Shown here: positions 12,901 through 23,300 of the stretch, piece after piece
Numbering within the stretch: position 1 is the stretch's first letter
How the letters are laid out: the number at the start of each line of letters is the position of its first letter
NCBI GenBank assembly: GCA_000328365.1
Contig: KB292506.1
Coordinates: 595,718-659,717, forward strand
DNA: 64,000 nucleotides
Direction of reading: 5' to 3'
DNA from: Capitella teleta
Lineage: Eukaryota > Annelida > Polychaeta > Capitellidae
Notes under the pieces: generated by a model
Told to the model about the DNA's origin: nothing
Seen by the model: only the letters and a program-made list of their open reading frames with translations
The model's database searches: none
Program-made: the position numbers and the translations under genes

Positions 12901-14439
12901 CTGAATCCCGGTCAGCTAATGGACTCTATCTGGTTGAAGGGACCACCATTCTTGTGGCAAGCTGACTTCACTCCGCCGTCAGCCGTCAACGCACTGGACT
13001 TGAGTGAAGATGACCCCGAAGTGCGGACTGTCCGTTCTTATGTTACTGTTTCCAATGCTGATGGGAATTCAAGTTTGTTGCAGCAGTTAGGCAGGATCTC
13101 CTCGTGGGTTAAGCTGGTTAACCTTGTTGCTTGTCTTCACCGTCTTGTGACTGGAAAGCGTGGTCCAGTCATTTCGACAGAAGAAAGGAGATTGTCTACC
13201 CTTGCTATCATTCGTTTGGTTCAAAGGGAGTACTACTCTGATGAGATCTTGAAGCTGCAGAATGGCCAGCCCGTGTCTCATTCTAGTCCCCTTGCACCTT
13301 TGGTTCTCTTCTTGGATCAGGATGATGTTCTCCACATTGGTGGTCGTTTACGCAGATCAAATTATCCTGGGTCAATTAAACACCCAATCATTCTGCCGAG
13401 GGACAGTGATCTCTCTCATTGCCTTGTGTACTATGTTCATGAGAAGCTTTGCCACCCTGGATACGGCCAAACGATGAATGGACTTAGATCCTCTTGTTAC
13501 TGGCTTGTTTCTGGACCCAGGAAGATTGCCTGGATGATTAAGAATTGTGTAACATGCAGGCGCCTCCGTAGACCAATGGAGACATAGATGATGGCAGATC
13601 TTCCTGTTGACAGAATCACTCCTTCGGCTCCCTTCACAGTGATCGGCATTGATTGCTTCGGGCCTTTCTTGACTAAGCGAGGCAGATCTCAGTGTAAGAG
13701 ATATGGTTTGATTATTACGTGTCTTTGTTGCAGAGCCGTGCACATTGAAATGGTTGAGGACAAGTCTGCTGACTCCTTCATCAATGCGTTGAGGTGCTTC
13801 ATCGCCATTCGAGATCCAGTGGAGGAAATCTTTTGTGATCAAGGCTCTGATTTTAAGGGGGCAGTGGCCGATTTTAGTGCTGTGTTCAAGACAATGCACC
13901 ATGCCTTGCGAGTTTTTTCCGCCAGCATCGGCTGCAAGTTTATGTTTAATCCACCAAGTTCGAGTCATGCTGGAGGTGTGTGGGAACGCCAAATTTGCAG
14001 TCTACGTTCAGTTCTGAATTACACTCTCTAGCTTGCTCCAGGTCGTCTTGATGACAGCTCTCTCAGAACATTTCTTTACGAAGCCATGGCAATTGTAAAT
14101 AGTCGTCTTCTGTCTCCAGCCACCCTGAATGACCCCTTGGCCGAGCCACCCATCACCCCGAACCATTTCCTCACTTTGAAGGGAAAAATTCTTGAACCTC
14201 CTCCTGGCAAATTCGTGAATGAGGATCTGTTCTTAAGGAAACAGTGGCATAGAGTGCAGTATCTCTGTGAGCAGCTGTGGTCCAAGTGGAAGACAGAGTA
14301 TCTCTTTTAGCTGCAGGCCAGGCAGAAGTGGATCAGGCCTCGCAGGAACATTTCAGTTGGAGACATTGCGATCTTGGCTGATGAGTCTTTGCCTCGCAAC
14401 AGTTGGCGTCTTGGGAAGATCTCAAAAACATTCGCGGTT

Positions 14440-15960
14440 GACGTGATGAAAAGGTTCAGGCAGTGTGAAGGGGCATTAGTGGAGATCAAGGCTAGGTTGT
14501 CGTCCCTTGGCGAGGAGATGAAGGAGGTGAGGTCTTTGGTTTCTTTTAAGCCAGAGGTAGTGCTAGGGCTTGCTCTCATTCCCCTTTCTCAGCCGTCTGC
14601 TACAACTGCAACGAACCTGGGCATTTCAGTCGTGAATGTCCTCACGAGAACCGACCGTCCAGACCACAGGCAGACTCCCCAGAGCGCCCTCCATGTTTCA
14701 ATTGTCATGAACCAGGCCATTATGCTCGGGGTTGTCATAAAGCACGGAGGTCACGTTCACCAGCTGCCGGGTCGGGAAACGGATACAGGTCGTAGTGGAG
14801 GGACCACCTACGACTCTACCAACCCCCACTGGTTGGCCTCCAACATCAGCTGAGCACATGATCTGGGAAGTTGAGTTGCATTCCACAACTGGAGCCACCA
14901 TCTGGGTGGGTGTAGAGGTAGGGAGTGGAATGATCCAGGCAGTGGTTGACACGGCCTGTCAAATTACGGTGTTCAGTGTCACAGCATGGAGGAACCTTTG
15001 CCCGTCACCATCTTTGGAGAAAAAATCATCTTGAAAGGCTTGGATTGGGCATCACCTTCAGTTCTGGTGCGTAAAAAGGATGAGAGTGTCAGGTATTGCG
15101 TGGACTTCTGGAAACTCAACGATGCCACCAAGAAAAACGTGTTTCCTCTACCCCTCATTGAGGAATGCATTGATGCCCTGGCTGGCTCCCAATTCTTTTC
15201 AACATTGGATATGTGTTTAGGATATTGGCAGGTGGAGATTGAGGAAAATGCCAAGCACAAGACAGCGTTCGCTACCAAGCGGGGTTTATTTGAACACAAT
15301 TGCATGGCTTCTGGTCTGTGCAATGCACCGTCTACTTTCCAGAGGTCTATGCAAGTGGTATTAGAAGGGTTGACCTGGAAAACAGCGCTTGTGTACCTTG
15401 ACGACGTAATTGTTCTTGGTGAGTCATTTTCTGCACACTTGGAGAATCTCCATCAGGTTTTATGGCGGTTCCATGACTTCAACCTGAAGCTGAAACCTCA
15501 GAAGTGTCACCTCCTACAACAGCGTGTGCTGTTTCTAGGTTGGGTGGTCTCTCGGAATGGGATTGGGATGGACCCTGAAAAGGTGCACCGCTGTACACCA
15601 TGATGAAGCCACTGGTCAAGGTGGATTTTGTGGACCGAGGAGCACAACAGTGCTTTTGAGTCCCTTAAACAAGCTATGGCGGGGGGTCTCATGCTGGCCT
15701 ATCCCTTAGTGGAGGGACACTTTATCCTCGATACAGATGTCAGCAACACTGCTATTGGGGCGAACTATCTCAAGAACAGAATGCAGAGATCCCTGTCGCC
15801 ACGTTCAGCAGCTTTGTCCTCAGTCCCAGTCAGGACCAGTTGAGGAGGTGCTAGCAGAGATGGCGGAAACTGCAATACGTTCCCACCTTATCAACCTGGA
15901 GACCCCAGAGTAGCCCGAGCTAGCCCATGGCACCCTGACTGAGAAGTCCTCCTCCAGGTA
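14440..15960 (+). mobile_element. Ty3/Gypsy fragment nested in the BEL/Pao relic
   Basis: Sequence similarity switches family near 14440. Two CCHC zinc knuckles of a Gag protein follow (about 14600-14740), then a retroviral-type aspartic protease piece (about 14930-14980). Next is a Ty3/Gypsy reverse transcriptase (about 15000-15600) with the YLDD box of this family, and the beginning of RNase H (about 15620-15780). No Gypsy LTRs or integrase are seen, so it is an internal fragment. It lies between the DUF5641-like tail and the 3' LTR of the BEL element, implying insertion or recombination after the BEL copy arrived. It is broken in a few places. Confidence 0.78.
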
Positions 15961-16104
15961 CTTTTTTTTGTTGTTGTTTTTGTTTTGGTTCCCTCCTAGG
16001 TGTGGAGTCCCAACCTAGGAGGTGTCTTTTTCAGTTTCCCTCTCTGTTAGTCGGAAGCTTCTGTTCTCAGGACGGGGGTCAACGTCCTTTATGAGAGGGA
16101 AGAT

Positions 16105-16305
16105 TGTTCCGGGAAGCAAGTCCGCGGCCCCTGGCGCCGCCTCCGGCCGCGACAAGAGCGCCACCACTGTACGGAGACAAGGAAACAGCAGACAAAGATC
16201 AAAGACCGCAGTAGAAGCATCACGCTACACCTGCGACTCGTCTGAATTGTTACAAGTCTGACAAGTCCTCCCATTGGTTAACCACCCATTGCCAATTTCA
16301 CTACA
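16105..16305 (+). repeat. 3' LTR of the BEL/Pao relic
   Basis: Direct partner of 9698-9900, starting TGTTCC and ending TACA. It is preceded by a T/G-rich stretch and followed by unrelated host sequence. Confidence 0.8.
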
Positions 16306-17248
16306 TGTAGAAGAACGCTCGTCTCCAATGAAGACCAGGGGGCAGACCATATAACAATGTATATAATTGTACATATATTACAGAGAAGGAGCATTTTTGT
16401 AACACTTTACGTAAAAAAATCCCTTTTACTAGTAAAAACAAAACTTGTGGATCACCCTGTATTTCGTTTCGAAATTTTTGTCCGCGGATGGTTGAGTCTG
16501 TAAATGTTCTCAATACTTAGTAGTGTCAATTAGAGAATATAAACTTCCGGTTGTTGGTCGGTAATTTTGTTTTTGTGAATTTTTAGAATTTTTATATGGA
16601 GTATAGACCCGATAAAGCTTCATTTCATCTTTTATAAAATAGTGTAATTATTCAGTCTGTTCTTTTGTTGTAAATTGTTACTTGCTGCTCTTTAACTCAA
16701 GTCAATTCTGACTGAGAAGTCATTATTCCCAATTATCGTTCGCTTTCTAAAGGCCCAGAAATTTGAGAAAATGAGAAAACTGAAAAGGCTGAAAAGCTAG
16801 TAAAACTAGGGCTGGGCGGATATCCGTGTCCGATATCTGTGACAGCACGGATATTGGGGGTGTTCAGTACTATGCGTGATCCGTGTTTCAACACGGATAG
16901 TTAAAACACGGATAGTGTAAAATTGAAGTGTCCGTTTCAAGTTCAAATCAAGCGCACAGTGAGCGTAGGCTGCGTAGCGCACAGCCATTCCGCACACAAG
17001 CGCTGCTCACTGAAACTGAGCGATGTCAATTACAAGATTACACGATGTCAACAATGCGCTAATTCTGATTTGTTTTAAATAAACACAATTCTATGCCCTT
17101 GAATCTCTTCAATCATCACGCAAAAGAGACATAACCATGCGTTGACTATCTTCTTTAGTGTCTATTTTTCAACACCATTACCACAGGGGGTCTTACCAGT
17201 GAGCGAGCAGATGTGGACAAAACTCAATGCAGTGAATGCTTTCTGTCT

Positions 17249-18158
17249 ATATATATAATATCAAGGGAAGTCACTGATTCCTGTCAATCTTAGGACGCTT
17301 GCCTCGAAAGCAATCTTCTCTTCAAAAGAGGGAGCCGAAACTTCGGATCTGACAAGATCACCAATAAATGAAACGATTGACACCAATAATCTCGTACGGC
17401 AACGCCTAATTACTAATCAATTGGCCAAAAATCCAATCAGTTGCAAAACGACTAGCAACGGGTACGATGCATCCATTTTGTCGGACCGCAGCAAATTTTC
17501 AGCGCGCAGCGAACTCACGATCGCTAAATGTCGAAATAAAATCCTTAAAACCGGAATGGAGCTGCAAAAGTGTAGAGCTCAGGATACATTCTTAATTTAA
17601 CAGATTGGCTTTAGAGTGAAACATCCTGTCTGTAATTGTCTCTCGAACAATAAAAGCTATTCTGAGAGTCAAATTGAGCATGGAATAGGCTAGAAAAAGG
17701 AGTTAGAGTTAAAAGACACATTGCATTTAAGTAAGTTGACTTGACGGGAATTAGCAGACGACACACACAGCGCCCTCTGGTGTATATGTTTAGAATCGTT
17801 TTATATACCTCACAACATGTTGTGTTATCTATCTAATAACTTTAGAATTTATAACCAGTATTACGAACTATAAAATTATCTGAATACTGTTATATGCATC
17901 CAATAATTTATAGAATCGTACTGCTGGACTGATCTCTATCGAGTGAATGNNNNNNNNNNNNNNNNNNNNNNNNNNNNNNNNNNNNNNNNNNNNNNNNNNN
18001 NNNNNNNNNNNNNNNNNNNNNNNNNNNNNNNNGGTTCATTTATTCATAATCTTGCCAGATCCGAAGCCTCAGCTCTCTCCCGTGAGGGGAATGTAGGTTC
18101 CGAGGCTTTGTTATTGTTCTTCTGAGAAATCAGTGACTTCCCTTGATATTATTATATA
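17249..18158. mobile_element. foldback element nested in the hAT-like element
   Basis: The segment ATATCAAGGGAAGTCACTGA on the left (about 17258) recurs as TCAGTGACTTCCCTTGATAT on the right (about 18130). Inversion continues inward for about 100 bases; CCGAAACTTCGGATCTGACA on the left mirrors TGCCAGATCCGAAGCCTC on the right. TATATATA-type sequence borders both ends, so the exact target duplication is unclear. The middle contains the assembly gap. No protein is encoded in what is visible. Confidence 0.72.
17950..18032. other. assembly gap (83 N)
   Basis: A run of N inside the nested foldback element. Long inverted arms often cause assembly breaks of this kind. Confidence 0.99.
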
Positions 18159-18923
18159 CTGTCTAGAAGGCTACATAGGCATTCCATGTATCCAGAGCCC
18201 ACTGGTAAGACTCCCTGTGACCATTACAGTGACAGCTTTGTCTATTGCAGTTTTCGTGTGAACCACAAACAGCACTGAATTTATTCACTTTCTCGACCTT
18301 GAACAATGTTTGAAATTGAACAGTTAATATAGACTAGTACATGTAGGCCCGCTACTTGGCGATCTAGCAACTTGAATTATTTTAAACTTTCTATAGAACA
18401 ATAATTGCTATGAACTGACTTGCGCCTCATGAAGTTACTAAGTTTGTACATTTCCAAATCATGTTTGTTGAAAGTGTACACTGTAGTACAAAGTGCACAT
18501 TACTGTCATTCCGTCTTGGGCTTATAATCTGCGACTTCTGAAGTTGGGGAAAAATACTTAAAATAGCCTGCGCTGATAAGGAATCCGCCTCTGTGAAATC
18601 GACAGGGAAGCGAGCTGTCTGCATGTGTGATGCCTCTTGAAACTCATTCTGAAAGTTTTGATGAAAGAAATGTACAAGAAGCAAGAAAGATGACAGCAGT
18701 AGGTCAAGGTAACTTGTCTTTAATTGCTGCAGGCAGAGCGTGGTTTTCCCGCTCACAGCGTGTGCCAGGCGCTAGGGCATTACACTGCAGGTGCATGCTC
18801 CTGTGTTCGGGCATAAATATCCGTGTCCGTATCCGTCAGATATCAGTAGCACGGATATCCGTTATCCGTGTTGAAGCACTATTCGCCCAGCTCTAAGTAA
18901 AACTGCCATTTCCGTCTTACTTT

Positions 18924-20126
18924 GAACAGAATCAGACCTGCAATAGATCCCCAGTTGAGAACAAACCAAAATGGATTTAGGCCAAAGAGAACAACTGTCG
19001 CTCAGATTATGGCTCTGAGAAGGCTAATAGAAGGGGTGAAAGAGAAGAACCTACCAGCAGTTCTGACCTTTATCGATTTCAGGAAGGCCTTTGACTCCAT
19101 CAGCAGAAGCAAAATGTTTAAAATTCATAAAGCGTACGGAATGCCACACAACCTGCTGAATGCAATTAAGAGCATGTATACCAACACGAGAGCCAAAGTA
19201 AGAACACCAGACGGGGAGACAGAAGAGTTTGAGATCAAGGCAGGTGTGCTCCAGGGGCATACTCTGGCCCCCTTCCTCTTTATTGTTGTACTTGACTTTG
19301 CTCTGCGACAAGCCATCAGCGGTAGTGAGGAAAAGCTGGGATTTACATTGACCCCACGACGGTCTGCCAGAGTCCACGCCAAAGTCATTACTGACCTTGA
19401 CTTTGCAGATGATATCTGTCTTCTGAGTGATGACATCCAGCAAGCGCAACAGCTACTTTCACTTGTTGAGACTGAGTGCAAAAATGTGGGGCTAGAATTG
19501 AATGCGAAGAAGACGGAAGTGATGACATATAACATCGAAGATCAGTGTCCTATCAAAACTACCTCTGGAGCAGTGCTCAAAAGGGTGGCTGATTTCAAGT
19601 ACTTAGGATCATGGGTTGAATCCACAGAACAAGACGTTAAAATCAGAAAGACACTCGCATGGCGGGCACTCAACAAGATGAAGACCATTTGGAAATCTAA
19701 GATGTCACGTGATACTAAGGTCCGACTCTTCCAGGCGACTGTAGAATCAGTGTTGCTATACGGATGTGAGGCATGGACAATAACACCAACCTTAGAGAAG
19801 TCTCTAAATGGCTGCTACACCCGTATGCTACGGGCAGTCCATGACGTGAAGTGGTATCTTCATGTGCCAAACAGAGAGCTGTACAAGAACATGAACAAGG
19901 TCGGAGACACAGTGGCCGCCCGGAAAATGAGGCTGGCAGGGCATTGCCTGCGTCATAAGGAATTGCCAGCAAGTGGACTAATCGAAGAAGACTGGACTAC
20001 ATAGATGTCTTGAGGAGGGATGCTGGAGTTGAAAGCGAGGGGGAATTGGCCACATGTATGATGGACCGAGACATCTGGCGGATCCATGTTCGAGCCCGAC
20101 TGAGGCCGCCCTAGTAGTAGTAGTAG
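18924..20126 (+). pseudogene. 5'-truncated LINE: reverse transcriptase and 3' tail
   Basis: An open frame from 18922 to 20004 encodes most of a non-LTR reverse transcriptase: NGFRPKRTT, the FIDFRKAFDSI box, AGVLQGHTLAPFLF, then the catalytic LDFADD block and LNAKKTEVMTY. Near 19980 the frame shifts; the C-terminal end then reads LDYIDVLRRDAGVESEGELA and on to IHVRARLRPP with a stop near 20112. A short (TAG)n tail, usual for several LINE clades, follows at 20113-20126. The endonuclease half is missing, so this is a dead-on-arrival copy. One frameshift over ~1.1 kb suggests a fairly young insertion. The clade is not certain. Confidence 0.85.
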
Positions 20127-20338
20127 TGAGATGGTGTGAAAGAGTGAAAGTCACAAAGTACACTTACCCAGTTTGTCTTAACTCTTAGACCTCCGAATTC
20201 TTTGTTTTCATACCTTATTCTCACAATTCTATTATTCTGTATAATTATTTAATAATAATAATAATAGTGTATAATTATGGTATTTTCCACACTCACAGCT
20301 TTTTCGTACTTCTTGTAAATGGAAATATTTTCAGAATA

Positions 20339-23300
20339 ATGGCAGACAAAGAGAAAAAAGAGGGCAAGGTGGATGGATGTGTGACCTCTGAGTGCCTCAA
20401 GGTCATGGCAGAATCCATTGGCATTGGTAATCTCCCTGACGGAGCCTCTGACTGCCTCTCCAGTGATGCTACCTACAGAATCAAACAAATCATTCAGGTA
20501 ACCTGCACGTCAAAAGAAACATTCCTCTTCAATTTCTGAATCAGGAGGCACAGAAGTTCATGATGCATGGCAAACGCAGGAAACTGATCCCTACAGATAT
20601 TGACAATGCGCTGCGTTTAAAAAACATTGAGGTACGTCATCGGTTTGCTCTATGATTTCTGATTTATGATCAATGGTGATGACTTCTTGTGCAGCCTTTG
20701 TATGGATTTCACGCAAGTGAGTATACGCCGTTCAGACACGCCAGCGGTGGTGGCCGAGAAGTTTTCTTCCAAGAGGAAAAAGAACTTGAACTCGCGGATA
20801 TCATCAACGCTCCCCTTCCTAAAATACCTCTGGATATCACCATCAAAGGTGCACGGGGGAATGTACTAAGTCAGTGCAATATTAATTTCCTCCTCCTCAG
20901 CCCACTGGTTGAGCATTGAGGGCCAACAACCTGCTGTCCCTGAAAACCCACCAGCGGTCTCATTGGATGCACAGAAATTAGAAGCGCTTGATCCCAATGT
21001 CAAAGCGTCCATCTTGAAGCCCAAGGCAAAGGCAAATCTGAATCCCGTCAAAACAAAACACAAAGTGAAGATTCAGGAGAAGGTGAAGATTAAGGAAGTG
21101 ACCACTCACGAAATGTCTGTGGTATGTATCACTATTCTCTTATAGGTCTGGTATGATGTCTTCTGTTTTATGGTTTAGGAGCAGCAGTTGTACTACAAAG
21201 AAATCACCGAATCCTGTGTTGGATCAGATGAGAACCGAAGATCGGTGGGTTCATTCATGACTAAGGCTGGGTGAATAGTGAAATAACCCGAATAACGAAT
21301 ATTCGGGTGGTTACTATTCGCCGAACCCACAGTCATTACATAATCAACGGCATGAAACAGTATGTAACGGCATGTCAGCAGTAACAAATGTGAACTTCTG
21401 ACCTTTCTTCACTCTCGCCTGCTGATCAATTTCATCAAATGGCTCTAATCATAGAACACAAAGTAATTCATATCACCATGGCAACGGGATTATTGTTGAA
21501 AATCTTCACCATATTCTTGACTTGTAGTAAACTTTAAAGTGTGCATGTACTAGTATTTTAATTTGTTGACATCTTGAAACAAGTTTTAGCAGCAACTTTC
21601 TATAAAGGCTACTGATGCATCCCAACCAATTAGTCACCATTCAGAGTGAAGGCGCGCGATGCATTAGATCAGTTGATCATTGGTTTCAGTGAGCGGAGCA
21701 TTGTTTTGGTTGAATGATTTTGGAGCTGACGCATTATGTGGATATTAGTAGAGGGGAAGGGGGAATGCATTATTGGAGAAGACAGGGTGGGGGACTCAAT
21801 GAGATCGTTGTATCACCACTTGTAGATATAATTATGATTATTTTATTTGCTGAAGCAGATATCGCTGTGCATGCAAGCGAGCAGCTTAAGTGGAGAAGGG
21901 GGAGGGGGTGGGATGCATGCAGTCTCGATGCTGCGGGTCGTCCACAGATTAGAGATAGAGCCCCTTACTCCCTTACTCTGGGGTCGCCTGTAAGCCTTTA
22001 ATTGAGCCGCCGCATTGTTTGCTGTGTGTTTAGCGGGAGGGGGAGGGTAAGATTTTAGTCCATGGTAATTGACACAGTCTTTGTCTTTGAAGTGTTAACA
22101 TGCCGTCGAGAGTTATCTCTGTGGACTATTGAGATTGTTTTAACAGGTTTTGAAGATATGAAATGGATTAAATGCTGAAAATTGTTTTTCCACTATTCGG
22201 GTCAACTATTCGGGTTAAAACACGAATAACAAAGCTTCGGTGGCACCCCGCTGAATAACGAATGACAAACACGAATATTCGTCCAGCCTTATTCATAACG
22301 TACCTACTTTTTGGGTTTTATTCAGGGTCCCCGCGGGTCTTTAAAAGTCATTAAAAGTCATTAAATTTCAACCATCGTCTCCAGAGGTCTTAAAAGTCAT
22401 TAAAAATGAGGGTTTTTCTGTCCCCGTCTTTAAATTGTCATTAAGAAATTGTAGCGATCAGAAATTTCTGTCAAGAGAAAAGCAGAGGAAGAAGAGAGAA
22501 AAGAGGCGGCCAAGAAAAGAAAGATGTTGCAGGAAGTAATAGTTAGGCTGGAGGCTGATGTTGACAAGCACCTTGAAGCTGCTGAGATGAGCTCTGGCAG
22601 CAAATTGAAGGCTGAGCTGGCCAAAGCCAGTGCCTTGCGACGATCCGTCAAGGAAAAGAATGCCGAGCTGGCAGCCCTTGGTTAAATAAATCTGTGTAAT
22701 CTCAGTTTGATGCATTCATTATTTCATCACTTGCAGTAGCTGGACGAGGTGGTCTTATTTTTTAATTGGCCTGTCTTTAAGTTGGTATTAAAAAGTCATT
22801 AAATATGATTTTCCAAAGGTGCAGATACCCTGGTTTTATTACACTTTCCTTTTTATCACAGGAAGCTCTTCAAAGTTTGGCCACAGATCCTGGATTGCAT
22901 CAAATGCTTCCGCGATTCAGCACCTTTATTGCTGAAGGCGTAAGTTTTGTGTCTTATTTCATTTATTTCTGATTTTCTGTTCCAAATCTAAATAAAACTT
23001 GGAATTCATCAGGTGAAAGTCAACGTCGTTCAGAACAACTTAGCGCTGCTGATTTATCTCATGCGAATGGTGAAATCACTGCTGGACAACCCGACCTTGT
23101 ATCTAGAGAAATATGTGAGGAAGTTATTTCATTGGCTGTGTTTATACTTCATGTGCGTTCACAGCTCCATGAACTGGTGCCAGCCATTGCAACGTGCATC
23201 ATCAGCAAACAGCTTTGTCTTCGTCCCGAAGTCGACAACCATTGGGCTCTGCGAGATTTTGCCTCTCGGCAAATGGCGCAGGTCTGCAAGTGAGTCATGC

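Larger units (their letters stand above)
9698..16305 (+). mobile_element. BEL/Pao LTR retrotransposon fossil with nested Ty3/Gypsy fragment
   Basis: Two direct repeats of about 200 bp (9698-9900 and 16105-16305), each starting TG and ending CA, flank a plus-strand internal region. The parts seen in order are: Gag-like start (from about 10643), a zinc-ribbon with two CxxCG pairs (about 11035-11090), the DUF1759 Gag region (about 11130-11600), Pao-type reverse transcriptase and RNase H (about 11760-12950), integrase zinc-binding region (about 13420-13570), integrase core (about 13590-14030) and a DUF5641-like tail (about 14310-14430). A Ty3/Gypsy segment interrupts the 3' part. The element is broken in several places and its internal region is incomplete. 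By eye the LTRs differ at roughly 7-10% of sites, suggesting a moderately old insertion. No matching target duplication was found at the two ends. Confidence 0.85.
16807..18895. mobile_element. hAT-like DNA element with 8-bp target duplication
   Basis: The ends are inverted: TAGGGCTGGGCG on the left and CGCCCAGCTCTA on the right. The 8-bp direct repeat AGTAAAAC flanks them at 16799-16806 and 18896-18903. An 8-bp duplication and TAGGGCTGGGC-type ends are hallmarks of hAT elements. Subterminal repeats of GGATATCCG and ATCCGTGT occur near both ends. The 2.09-kb body has no transposase frame, so it is non-autonomous. It contains a second inverted-repeat element and an 83-base assembly gap. Confidence 0.88.
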
